NCBI GenBank assembly: GCA_020403455.1
Contig: JADBXP010000016.1
Location: 62,001-126,000 of the forward strand
Length of the DNA stretch: 64,000 nucleotides
Direction: 5' to 3'
Origin: Chitinophagaceae bacterium
Lineage (GTDB): Bacteria > Bacteroidota > Bacteroidia > Chitinophagales > Chitinophagaceae
Shown here piece by piece: positions 26,722 through 35,189 of the stretch. Numbering within the stretch: the stretch's first letter is position 1; each line of letters begins with the position of its first letter. The translations under genes and the position numbers were made by a program. Below the pieces are notes generated by a model that had not been told where the DNA came from, made no database searches, and saw nothing but the letters and a program-made list of their open reading frames with translations.

Positions 26722-28254
26722 ATGAAAAGAACTGCGTTGATCGCCTTCCTGCTATTCATGCAAGTATCCAACCTTGTAGCCAATGAGATTGCAGTGACCA
26801 ATGTTTCATTGGTCAACAGGAACAAAAGCCTTGATTATGTTTTTGTCAACTTTGATTTAAGCTGGAATAATTCCTTTAGAACTTCCAGCGGAGCAGCCAA
26901 CTGGGATGCTGCTTGGGTTTTTGTAAAATACAAAATTGGCGAAACGGGTGAATGGAAACATGCTACGTTGAACAATGGCGGACACACTATACCTACCGGT
27001 ACTGCGACTACACAAACGGATGGCACCGGAATATTTTTGTACCGAAACAGTGATGGAACAGGCACATTTACAAAGACAGGTATTCAGTTAAGGTGGAATT
27101 ATGGCACTGATGGTGTTGCAGATGACTCGAAAATATTCGTCAAGGTTTTCGCCATTGAAATGGTCTACATCCCATCCGGGGACTTTCAATTGGGAAGTGG
27201 CAGTCAAACTGAATCAGGATTCAGGGTTGCCAACGATGTTAGTTCCTCCGGAACTGCCAACACATTTACCGTTACCTCCACCTCCCCCACTCTGCAGGGC
27301 AACAATGTCAATTCATCAGGAACAAATCTGAGTACGCAGGATGGATTAAGTCTAGATCTTGGAACAACAACCAACACAGCAACTTTAGCCAGTGATTTTC
27401 CCACCGGCCACGGAGCATTTTATAGCATGAAGTATGAAATCAGCCAGGGACAATACCGCGATTTCCTCAACACGCTCACCTATAGCCAGCAGGTTAATCG
27501 AACTGCTTTTGCACCCAATAGTGCTGTAGGTACCGGTGCATTGATCAGCAGTGGAAATAATAGAAACGGAATTGAAATTTCTACTTCAGGGACCTACTTT
27601 TCCGCACCTGCAGTTTACGGTTGTGATTTAAATAACAACGGTGTGTATGATGAAACGGATGATGGTGAATGGATTGTCTGTAACTATTTATCCTGGGCAG
27701 ATTTAGCGGCCTATCTGGATTGGGCTGCTCTGCGACCAGTAACTGAACTCGAGTTTGAAAAAATCAGCAGGGGTACTGCTGCTCCGGTTGCAGATGAATA
27801 TTGTTGGGGAAATACAACGTTAGTCGGACTTGCGGCCATTTCAAATGATCGGCAGGCAGGAGAGGTTTCGAATACAACCAATGCCAATGCAGTGTACAAT
27901 AATAATTTTACTACAGGTCCTGTTCGGGTTGGCATTTTTGCAACTGCGAGCAGTGACAGAGTTGCATCCGGAGGAAGTTATTATGGGGTGATGGAAATGA
28001 GTGGTAATGTATGGGAGCAGGTGATCAGAATAGAAAATTCTACGGGCAGGTCATTTACCGGCTCAAAAGGTAACGGACAACTTACGACCGATGGCGATGC
28101 TGATGCATCAAGCTGGCCTGATTATACGGGAGCTTGCAAAAGAGGCGGGAGTTGGCAATCGGCTGCTAGTAATATCCAACTATCTTCCAGAAATGGTGCT
28201 ACCCTGAATGGATCTTCCAGGGATTCTGAAACCGGGGGAAGGGGTGCGCGATAG
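26722..28254 (+). CDS. exported SUMF1/FGE-fold protein (copy 2)
   Basis: A 510-aa paralogue of the preceding gene with the same architecture: signal peptide (RTALIAFLLFMQVSNLVAN), the NFDLSWNNSF and DAAWVFVKYKIG domain, then an FGE-fold domain with EMVYIPSGDFQLGSG, YEISQGQYRDFLNTL, LRPVTELEFEKISRG, GVMEMSGNVWEQV and KRGGSWQS. The C-terminal end (NIQLSSRNG) again lacks the catalytic cysteine. The 241-bp gap between the copies is AT-rich with no gene. Each copy probably has its own promoter. Confidence 0.8.
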   Translation: MKRTALIAFLLFMQVSNLVANEIAVTNVSLVNRNKSLDYVFVNFDLSWNNSFRTSSGAANWDAAWVFVKYKIGETGEWKHATLNNGGHTIPTGTATTQTDGTGIFLYRNSDGTGTFTKTGIQLRWNYGTDGVADDSKIFVKVFAIEMVYIPSGDFQLGSGSQTESGFRVANDVSSSGTANTFTVTSTSPTLQGNNVNSSGTNLSTQDGLSLDLGTTTNTATLASDFPTGHGAFYSMKYEISQGQYRDFLNTLTYSQQVNRTAFAPNSAVGTGALISSGNNRNGIEISTSGTYFSAPAVYGCDLNNNGVYDETDDGEWIVCNYLSWADLAAYLDWAALRPVTELEFEKISRGTAAPVADEYCWGNTTLVGLAAISNDRQAGEVSNTTNANAVYNNNFTTGPVRVGIFATASSDRVASGGSYYGVMEMSGNVWEQVIRIENSTGRSFTGSKGNGQLTTDGDADASSWPDYTGACKRGGSWQSAASNIQLSSRNGATLNGSSRDSETGGRGAR

Positions 28255-28394
28255 ATTCACCCCTCAATTGTAAATATTGCCGATTCTTACAAGGGATTAA
28301 AGTTTTCTTTTCTGTTCAGTAATTGATTGATTTTGTAGCTATCTCTTTATTATCCCAATAAGTTGCTGATTATTTGATTACCAGCCGATTTTAT

Positions 28395-28425
28395 TTTGTA
28401 ATTCGGCCGTCAAGCTATTATTTTG
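28395..28425 (+). promoter_or_regulatory. candidate promoter of tRNA-Ser
   Basis: A TTTG at 28395-28398 is followed after 17 nt by TATTATTTTG (28416-28425), ending 5 nt before the mature tRNA. This resembles the Bacteroidota -33/-7 layout with a slightly expanded -7 box. It is a visual match only. Confidence 0.4.
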
Positions 28426-28430
28426 CACCC

Positions 28431-28518
<88 letters not shown>

Positions 28519-28527
28519 AATGTTTAA

Positions 28528-28559
28528 AGTGCCTCTACGAACGTAGAGGTACTTTTTTT
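28528..28559 (+). terminator. rho-independent terminator after tRNA-Ser
   Basis: An arm AGTGCCTCTACG and its near-perfect complement CGTAGAGGTACT, with a 2-nt centre, are followed by seven T residues. The first bases overlap the 15-nt segment that is complementary to the downstream repeats. Confidence 0.88.
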
Positions 28560-28625
28560 GTGTTTCATGCGATTCAAGCTTGCTTGAATGAGCAATGAAA
28601 ACAAAAAAATGGCAGCGCAGCTGCA

Positions 28626-28688
28626 ACACTTTAAACATTTGAGATCTCCGCCTTTGGCGGAAGGTCCGAGCGAAGCGAGGACAATCCC
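28626..28688 (+). repeat. repeat unit 1
   Basis: First 63-nt copy, joined directly to the leader module. The junction between its two halves reads GAGATCTCCGCC. Confidence 0.88.
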
Positions 28689-28736
28689 CTCATCAATCGC
28701 ATGATGAAGCGACTCAAAAAGCAGCAATCAAATAAA

Positions 28737-28799
28737 ACACTTTAAACATTTGAGATCTCCGCCTTTGGCGGAAGGTCCGAGCGAAGCGAGGACAATCCC
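28737..28799 (+). repeat. repeat unit 2
   Basis: 63 nt and apparently identical to unit 1 across its length. Its spacer from unit 1 is 48 nt. Confidence 0.88.
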
Positions 28800-28847
28800 C
28801 CCATCAGTCGCATTTTGAAGCGACTCAAAAAGCAACAGTCAAACAAA

Positions 28848-28910
28848 ACACTTTAAACATTTGAGTACTCCGCCTTTGGCGGAAGGTCCGAGCGAAGCGA
28901 GGACAATCCC
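28848..28910 (+). repeat. repeat unit 3
   Basis: 63 nt. It differs from units 1 and 2 at the junction (GAGTACTCCGCC in place of GAGATCTCCGCC). It is followed by the one unusual spacer (63 nt), which carries part of the leader module. Confidence 0.88.
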
Positions 28911-28973
28911 GGCTATAATCTCTTGTTGGAATACTTTCCTTTGCAGCAATACAAAAATGGCAGCGCAGCAGCA

Positions 28974-29036
28974 ACACTTTAAACATTTGAGCACTCCGCC
29001 TTTGGCGGAAGGTCCGAGCGAAGCGAGGACAATCCC
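28974..29036 (+). repeat. repeat unit 4
   Basis: 63 nt with junction GAGCACTCCGCC. It is preceded by a fragment of the leader module (ATGGCAGCGCAGCAGCA). Confidence 0.88.
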
Positions 29037-29083
29037 CTCATCAATCGCTTGATTAAGCGACTCAAAAGCAGCAATCAAACAAA

Positions 29084-29143
29084 ACACTTTAAACATTTGA
29101 GCTCCGCCTTTGGCGGAAGGTCCGAGCGAAACGAGGAGAATCC
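29084..29143 (+). repeat. repeat unit 5, divergent last copy
   Basis: 60 nt. It lacks a few bases at the junction and has substitutions in the second hairpin (GCGAAACGAGGAGAATCC), as expected of a decaying terminal copy. Confidence 0.85.
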
Positions 29144-29638
29144 ATGATTACAACTACCTATTGACAGCAGTTCTCTTGATTTGCTGATTGATCTAATTTT
29201 ATTTGTCAACTTCTTTGAAATAATCAGGAAGATTCGATTCAACTTAATTTTTCAGAATTGATTGCCTCCAAAAAATGCATACCAATTATTTTATTTGCGA
29301 ATAAGTATTCCGTTTTGTTTAACCTTCACGTATCTATCGTAAACAAAATAGCCAAGAAACATATTTAATTTAATTGAATGTTTAATAAGATTACTTTGAA
29401 CGATAAAATTTAATTTTCAAACTAATTTTACCTTACATATATATTTATATAATATATTTTGGAGGAATGATTAAAATTTGATTATTTAGTTATATGATAT
29501 GATATACATTCAATAATACATATTATAATATATAATTTTATTTTATTTATTTCTTTGATTAAAGATTTAAATAGGTTAACAAATCGTTATTGCCCACTTT
29601 ATTTAAATAAATTCGCCTCAACCCAAAATTTACTGCAA
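29144..29638 (+). other. long AT-rich gene-free leader before the SusC gene
   Basis: About 495 bp of very AT-rich sequence between the repeat array and the SusC start, with many runs of A/T and only short frames. A GGAGG at 29460 precedes a four-codon frame. I could not assign a confident promoter here; TTACTTTG near 29390 is a weak candidate. It is probably the control region of the SusC-SusD-DUF4397 operon. Confidence 0.5.
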
Positions 29639-32572
29639 ATGAGAAAATTAACACTCGTTCTTACATTCTTTGCTCTATTGTTTTCCATTGGTGCATTTGC
29701 ACAAACGAAAACAGTAACCGGCAAGATTACAGACGCTAAAGATGGGTCCCCCCTAGCAGGTGTTGTTATTAATTATAACAACAAGAGTATCGGCACTACG
29801 AATGCTGATGGTTCTTTTTCTGTTAATGTTCCCGGGGACGCAAAGTCACTCACCTTCTCTTACGTCGGATACCAAATGGTACAATCTGCCATAACAGGTG
29901 CGCCATTGTCCATCAAATTATCAGTGTCTGATAAATCATTGGAGGAGGTAGTGGTAACAGGATACCAAACGCTCCAGAAAAGACAGATCACCGGTGCTGT
30001 TGCTACAGTGAAGGCTGAAGCCATCAAGAATGTTCCCATAGGATCATTCGACCAGATGTTGCAAGGTCAGGCGGCAGGGGCTTTGATTCAAGCTAACTCA
30101 GGTCAACCCGGAGCAGCTGCAAACGTAATCATTCGTGGTGTAGGTTCCGTGAATGGAACTACCCAACCATTGTACATCCTGGATGGTATTCAAATATCTG
30201 CGCAAAACTTTGCTTCACTCAACCCCAACGACTTTGAGTCCGTTTCTGTTCTTAAAGATGCGTCCACTACAGCTCAGTACGGTTCAAGGGGTGCAAATGG
30301 TGTTATCGTTATAACGAGCAAGAGAGGTAAGGCCGGAAAAACCAGATTTGAATACAACGCGCAATACGGTCAATCTAGGTTCCCCATCAACAAACTGGAA
30401 CTCATGGAAACTCCGGAGAAATTAGATTATGAAATTGCCCGAGGAAATCCTTACGCATGGACAAGCACCGAATTAGATAGCTTACGCAGAATAAATACCA
30501 ACTGGCAAGATTTAGTTACTCAAACGGGTATCACCAACAACCACCAAGTAAGTGCAAGTGGTGGTAATGAAAAAACTACTTTTTATTTATCCGGTGGACT
30601 TTTCTTGCAATCAGGAACTGTTCGCAATACCGGTTTGAACAGATACAACGGTCGCTTTAATATCGATCACAATGCCAGTAATAATTTAAAGTTTGGAATT
30701 AATACCTACATTGGCTGGAGTAATTATCAAAACACTACAGAAGCCAATACCGGTATTGCTAGTCCACTCAATGCCATTCGCTGGAGTAACCCTTACGAAG
30801 TGCCTTTCACTAGTACCGGTGCTTATCAACAATTCGTTTCCGGTCAGCCGAATCCCGTACAGGACATGAACGAAACCAATCGTGGCAGAAAAGAGTTTAA
30901 ACTTGTCAGCAATGCATACATTGAAGCAAAACTTCCTTTTATAGCAAAAGGCCTATCATTCCGGACCAACTGGGGTATAGATCTCGAAAACTGGGATGAA
31001 TCCCTGCTTTTCACCAGATTCAGTGTGGTTGGTCAAGCCGCAATTGGTAATCAGGGACGTTTTGATAAAGACACCCGCATTTTAAGTCGTTACACAGGTA
31101 CTACTTCTCTTAATTATGCAAAATCCATTGGTGACCATAATTTTACTGTAGGGTTATACAATGAGTGGGTTAACAGAACACTCCAAACATTTGGCTTTTC
31201 TAGCTTTGGATTGACGGGTAATTTACAAAATGGAGCAGGTATCACACAGGGTAGTGCTCCGTTCATCCCCATAGTAAGAGAGAATAGGACAGAAAACGCC
31301 ATTCTTTCTTATTACTCTCTCGCATCCTATAATTATAAAAATCGCTATTTCCTGAATGGTAGCTACAGAAGAGACGGTTCTTCCCGTTTCGGTGCTAATA
31401 ACCGCTTTGCAGATTTCTATTCAGTAGGTGCAGGTTGGGTAATCAGCGATGAAAATTTCTTCAAAAATGTCACTTTTGTTGATAACCTCAAATTCACAAT
31501 TTCCTACGGTAAAGTAGGAAACCAGGAAGGTATTGGTGACTTTGCATCCAGAGAATTGTTCGGTCCCAGAACATATTTGGGTACAAATGGTCCAGGAATC
31601 AATCAATTGCCTAACCAGGACCTTACTTGGGAAGAGAGAGCAAAATTCAATACAGGTATCAATGCTAGTCTTTTCAAGGGTCGCTTGATTTTAGGAGTTG
31701 ACTTCTATGATGAGGTTACCAACCGCCTCTTCTTGAACAACCAGCTATCCAGAACAACTGGATTTACTTCTCTTAACACCAATATTGGTAGTGTAAGAAA
31801 CCGTGGTTGGGAATTTACCGTTGTAACCGAGAACATACGTTCGAAGAATTTTACATGGACTACTAACTTGAATTTCACTGTTAACAGAAATAAACTCCTT
31901 GCGTTGACTCCTACAGCACCTCCTACAGGTATTGCCGCTGCAACTACTATACAAAGAGTTGGTTTCCCGCTGAACAGCAACTTCCTCGTAAAATACGAAG
32001 GTGTTAATCCCGCAAATGGTAACTCAGTGTACAGAAGACCTGATGGTTCTTTGACTGAAAACTATAGTGATGCTGACAGACAAATATTCGGTACGCGAGA
32101 TGCGCCTTTCTTCGGTGGTTTTACCAATAAATTCAGCTACAAGAACCTGGAGTTAAGCGTATTCTTTACTTATCTGTTTGGTAACCTTATCTACAACAAC
32201 GACAGAACCAACGTTGAAGATCCGAGCTACTTCTTTGATAACATGGCTAGATCTGTATCCCGCGAATGGAGAAAACCGGGAGATATTACAGATATCCCAA
32301 GACCCGGCCAGGTAATGAGAAGAAATATCACTCGATTCTTGGAAGATGGAAGTTTCCTCCGTTTACGCAACGTTCAACTATCTTATGTGTTGCCACAAAA
32401 CCTCACTAAGAAATTAAAATTGAGCAATGCAAGATTCTTCATCATGGGCGAAAATTTATGGACCGGCTTTACCTTCCTTGGATTTGACCCCGAAATTACC
32501 GGTGGAGTTCTGACAGGTGCTCAATATCCTGCACTAAGAACAGTAACCGGAGGATTAACCATTGGCTTCTAA
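29639..32572 (+). CDS. SusC/RagA family TonB-linked outer-membrane protein
   Basis: TonB-dependent outer-membrane transporter that, with its SusD partner, imports an oligosaccharide or peptide ligand. The start is ATG 29639 (MRKLTLVLTFFALLFSIGAF), giving 978 aa with a signal peptide. An N-terminal carboxypeptidase-regulatory domain (KTVTGKITDAKDGSPLAGVV) is followed by LEEVVVTGYQTLQKRQITGA. The plug domain with NVIIRGVGSVNGTTQPLYIL comes next, then a 22-strand barrel ending in LRTVTGGLTIGF. The susD homologue follows after 18 bp. No sigma/anti-sigma pair or glycosidase is adjacent, so the substrate is open. Confidence 0.96.
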   Translation: MRKLTLVLTFFALLFSIGAFAQTKTVTGKITDAKDGSPLAGVVINYNNKSIGTTNADGSFSVNVPGDAKSLTFSYVGYQMVQSAITGAPLSIKLSVSDKSLEEVVVTGYQTLQKRQITGAVATVKAEAIKNVPIGSFDQMLQGQAAGALIQANSGQPGAAANVIIRGVGSVNGTTQPLYILDGIQISAQNFASLNPNDFESVSVLKDASTTAQYGSRGANGVIVITSKRGKAGKTRFEYNAQYGQSRFPINKLELMETPEKLDYEIARGNPYAWTSTELDSLRRINTNWQDLVTQTGITNNHQVSASGGNEKTTFYLSGGLFLQSGTVRNTGLNRYNGRFNIDHNASNNLKFGINTYIGWSNYQNTTEANTGIASPLNAIRWSNPYEVPFTSTGAYQQFVSGQPNPVQDMNETNRGRKEFKLVSNAYIEAKLPFIAKGLSFRTNWGIDLENWDESLLFTRFSVVGQAAIGNQGRFDKDTRILSRYTGTTSLNYAKSIGDHNFTVGLYNEWVNRTLQTFGFSSFGLTGNLQNGAGITQGSAPFIPIVRENRTENAILSYYSLASYNYKNRYFLNGSYRRDGSSRFGANNRFADFYSVGAGWVISDENFFKNVTFVDNLKFTISYGKVGNQEGIGDFASRELFGPRTYLGTNGPGINQLPNQDLTWEERAKFNTGINASLFKGRLILGVDFYDEVTNRLFLNNQLSRTTGFTSLNTNIGSVRNRGWEFTVVTENIRSKNFTWTTNLNFTVNRNKLLALTPTAPPTGIAAATTIQRVGFPLNSNFLVKYEGVNPANGNSVYRRPDGSLTENYSDADRQIFGTRDAPFFGGFTNKFSYKNLELSVFFTYLFGNLIYNNDRTNVEDPSYFFDNMARSVSREWRKPGDITDIPRPGQVMRRNITRFLEDGSFLRLRNVQLSYVLPQNLTKKLKLSNARFFIMGENLWTGFTFLGFDPEITGGVLTGAQYPALRTVTGGLTIGF

Positions 32573-32590
32573 CCCTCAAAATTTGAAATT

Positions 32591-34060
32591 ATGAAATTCA
32601 ACATATCTAAATACCTACTTGCCGGATGCATCCTAACGGGATTAGCAAGTTGCGAGAAATCGATTGAACTCAATCCGACACACTCCTTATCACAGGAAAA
32701 TGCCTTGAAATCAATAAATGATTACCAGGCATCCCTCTCTTCAGTTTACAACAGTCTTCGTGGAGTTGGATACTATGGACGAAACATGTCTGTATTGTCT
32801 GATATGAACGCTGACAATCTGGTACAGACTACCGAATCATTGGTAAACTTTCTGACTATCACAGACTGGGTATATGTTCAAAGTGATGGAACAGTTGCAG
32901 AAACATGGTTGGCTGGATATAGTGTTATTAACAATGCCAACATCATTATCAATAACATTGATAAAGTAACTACTCCTGCTACCCAAAAACAAGCAAATAG
33001 AATCAAAGGTCAGGCGCTAGCAATCAGAGCACTGGCACATTTCGATCTGTTCCGTTGGTTCGGTGAAAGTTTTGATAGAAATAGTACAGCCTTAGGTGTT
33101 CCCTATATGAAGCAATCAGTGCTGGAAGCTTCTCCTCCCTCTGTGAAACCAAGCAGACCGACTGTAAAAGAAAATTATGACGAAATCTTTGCGGACTTAA
33201 ATTCAGCCAGAACATTGCTTGCTGACGTTGATGCAGCTATCAATACCAGTTCTGCCAGATATAGAATTGACCTTACTGGTCTTGCTGCATTGACAGCGAG
33301 AGTTGCTCTGTATGCAAAAGATTGGCCAACAGCTATTAGCAATGCAACAACTGTTATCAATGCTTTACCATTGGCTAGTCGCTCAGTATACCCGGGAATC
33401 TGGAGAGACCAGAACCAAAGCGAAGTAGCTTTTGCGGTACTTTTCTCAACAGGTGAATTTGCTAGCAGACTTGCCGGTGACGTTTACAGTGGTGCAACCA
33501 ATCGTTCTCAACACGAGGGCAATCCTAGCCTCTTCGCACAAATTGACGAAGGCAACGATATCCGCTTTGCAACATCAGTTACAAGAGGATATGTATCGCC
33601 CCTTGGTGTTGCTCCACTTTCTCGTGCAAGTTCCAGACTTGTTGTTACTAAATTTCTCGGCAAATCATCTGCTGTGGATGGTATAGTTGACTGGAAAGTA
33701 TTTAGAACAAGTGAAATGTATCTTATCCGTGCTGAAGCACTCGCCAATAGTGGTCAGGAAGCTAGTGCTCTCAATGATCTCAACACACTAAGAGCAGCAA
33801 GAATCAATTCGTTTGTCAATGGAACCGAAAGTGGTCCGGCACTCATCAATGCCATAGCATTAGAACGCCGCAAAGAACTCTTTATGGAAGGCCATCGCTG
33901 GTTTGACTTGAAAAGAACTACAAAAACAATTGACAGAGGAACAATTGCTGCCCCAACAACCCAGGCAACGCTCGCTTCAACCAGAAGAGAGTGGGCATGG
34001 CCTATCCCGCAGGGCGAAATGGATGCAAACTCTAATATGAAACAAAATACCGGATATTAA
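32591..34060 (+). CDS. RagB/SusD family nutrient-uptake lipoprotein
   Basis: Surface lipoprotein that forms the lid of the SusC transporter. The 489-aa product has a lipoprotein signal with lipobox LASC (Cys22 area), ELNPTHSLSQENALKSINDY near the N-terminus, TPR-like helices such as IKGQALAIRALAHFDLFRWFG, and the C-terminal family motif ALERRKELFMEGHRWFDLKR. It ends in WPIPQGEMDANSNMKQNTGY, the usual SusD finish. It is cotranscribed with SusC and the DUF4397 gene. Confidence 0.96.
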   Translation: MKFNISKYLLAGCILTGLASCEKSIELNPTHSLSQENALKSINDYQASLSSVYNSLRGVGYYGRNMSVLSDMNADNLVQTTESLVNFLTITDWVYVQSDGTVAETWLAGYSVINNANIIINNIDKVTTPATQKQANRIKGQALAIRALAHFDLFRWFGESFDRNSTALGVPYMKQSVLEASPPSVKPSRPTVKENYDEIFADLNSARTLLADVDAAINTSSARYRIDLTGLAALTARVALYAKDWPTAISNATTVINALPLASRSVYPGIWRDQNQSEVAFAVLFSTGEFASRLAGDVYSGATNRSQHEGNPSLFAQIDEGNDIRFATSVTRGYVSPLGVAPLSRASSRLVVTKFLGKSSAVDGIVDWKVFRTSEMYLIRAEALANSGQEASALNDLNTLRAARINSFVNGTESGPALINAIALERRKELFMEGHRWFDLKRTTKTIDRGTIAAPTTQATLASTRREWAWPIPQGEMDANSNMKQNTGY

Positions 34061-34096
34061 TACAGGTAGAAGTTTAAATAAATTAAATAAAGTACA

Positions 34097-34849
34097 ATGA
34101 AAAAAATATTTCAATTCTTACTTGTAGCAAATGGGCTGCTGCTGGCATCCTGCGAAAAAGAAGCGCTGGAACTCGACCCATCCGCCTCTGCCTCCATGGC
34201 TTACATACATGCTGCCCCTGGTGCACCAACCATTGATGTATTGGTAGATGGAATAGTAGCTAACGGAGCAAGAAGGATTTCCTTCCAACAAGCTTCTCTT
34301 TCCGGAGGATCAGGAAATGGACAGGCTTACATGCCAATTCAGGAAGGAACCAGGAACATAAAAATTTCTCCAGACAGTGGAAGAACCAATGTAGTAAATC
34401 AAGACTTGGCATTCGGTTTGAATAAGTATTACACCATGGTTGTTTATGATACACTTGCTGCTTCTGGTACTCCCACACTAAGATCAGTTCGTTTTGAGGA
34501 CAACCTTGCATTGCCTGCTGCCGGTAATACACACGTTCGTTTCTTCCACCTTGCCCCCTTGGCACCTGCTGTGGATGTAACGCTGCTAAGAACGAGTGTT
34601 ACACCTAATGATAGTGTAACTATATCTAACAGATCATACTTCGGTGCTAATCCAAATACATCTGTAGGAGAATTTACCCCAGTACCGGGTGGTTCCTATA
34701 CCCTCCGTGTTAAACTTGCAGGAACACAAACAGTTGTTTTCGCAGCATCTTTAGGTACCAACTTGAATGCCGGTAGAATATTTACTTTGGCAGCAACGGG
34801 TACCGCCAGAAGTGCACCACTGGGTGCAATGATTGTACGCCATTTCTAA
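34097..34849 (+). CDS. DUF4397 domain lipoprotein
   Basis: A 250-aa lipoprotein (signal with lipobox LLASC) with two DUF4397 beta-sandwich segments: MAYIHAAPGAPTIDVLVDG and THVRFFHLAPLAPAVDVTLL. The function of DUF4397 is not established. Its position, 36 bp after SusD and before a strong terminator, makes it the third component of this uptake system. It may act as a SusE/SusF-like surface ligand-binding protein; that role is inference. Confidence 0.85.
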   Translation: MKKIFQFLLVANGLLLASCEKEALELDPSASASMAYIHAAPGAPTIDVLVDGIVANGARRISFQQASLSGGSGNGQAYMPIQEGTRNIKISPDSGRTNVVNQDLAFGLNKYYTMVVYDTLAASGTPTLRSVRFEDNLALPAAGNTHVRFFHLAPLAPAVDVTLLRTSVTPNDSVTISNRSYFGANPNTSVGEFTPVPGGSYTLRVKLAGTQTVVFAASLGTNLNAGRIFTLAATGTARSAPLGAMIVRHF

Positions 34850-34867
34850 TCAAGGAATAGTAAATTC

Positions 34868-34911
34868 AAAGGTCACTTCAGTTGTTACATACTGAAGTGA
34901 CCTTTTTTTTT
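34868..34911 (+). terminator. rho-independent terminator of the SusC-SusD-DUF4397 operon
   Basis: A perfect 13-bp arm pair AGGTCACTTCAGT/ACTGAAGTGACCT with an 8-nt loop, followed by a run of T residues. It closes the operon 18 nt after the DUF4397 stop. Confidence 0.92.
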
Positions 34912-34941
34912 GCTCTTTACTCTCTGCATGTCTTCCGATTT

Positions 34942-35018
34942 CATGCGCTGCAAGCTTGCTTTAATAAGCAATGAAAACAAAAAATCGCTGCGCAGCTTCA
35001 TTACTTTTAACATTTGAG
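34942..35018 (+). repeat. dispersed copy of the tRNA-Ser leader module
   Basis: 77 nt that align along their length with 28566-28643: shared ATGCG, CAAGCTTGCTT, AGCAATGAAAACAAAAAAT, GCGCAGCT and AACATTTGAG. It lacks the GGCGGA and GCGAAGC hairpins of the array units. Like the first copy, it lies just downstream of a rho-independent terminator. The rest of the 340-bp gap (35019-35189) is AT-rich and shows no gene. Confidence 0.85.
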
Positions 35019-35189
35019 TCCTCGTTAAAAATTACCCCGAAAGACTATGTCTATTGAAGTTAATCGATTGCCCCTCAACCTATCCTCAAGAAAAAAACCT
35101 ATTTATCGGTCTAATCAGGCAAAACGTAGACATCCAACTCTAAAAAATTATCATATAATTTAATATCTTACAGGAAATATCCCTCGAGT

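Larger units (their letters stand above)
28566..29143 (+). repeat. array of five palindromic repeat units downstream of tRNA-Ser
   Basis: A 78-nt leader module (28566-28643) runs into the first of five near-identical 60-63 nt units starting at 28626, 28737, 28848, 28974 and 29084, a period of about 110 nt. Each unit holds CACTTTAAACATTTG, a TCCGCC-TTT-GGCGGA hairpin and a second imperfect hairpin GTCC-GAGCGAAGCGA-GGAC. The 47-63 nt spacers resemble each other too; three contain ATCGC and AAGCGACTCAAAA. Open frames across the array are repeat-driven and not genes. The unit is not a CRISPR, because the spacers are related and the repeats are too long and internally palindromic. Confidence 0.9.

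Noticed and set aside
28566..29143. CRISPR array
   Set aside because: Units are longer than typical CRISPR repeats and contain two hairpins, spacers resemble one another, spacing is irregular, and no cas gene is in the window.
29459..29480. Four-codon frame with GGAGG upstream of SusC as a leader peptide
   Set aside because: It is too short to judge, no attenuator-like hairpin pair follows, and AT-rich DNA yields such frames by chance.
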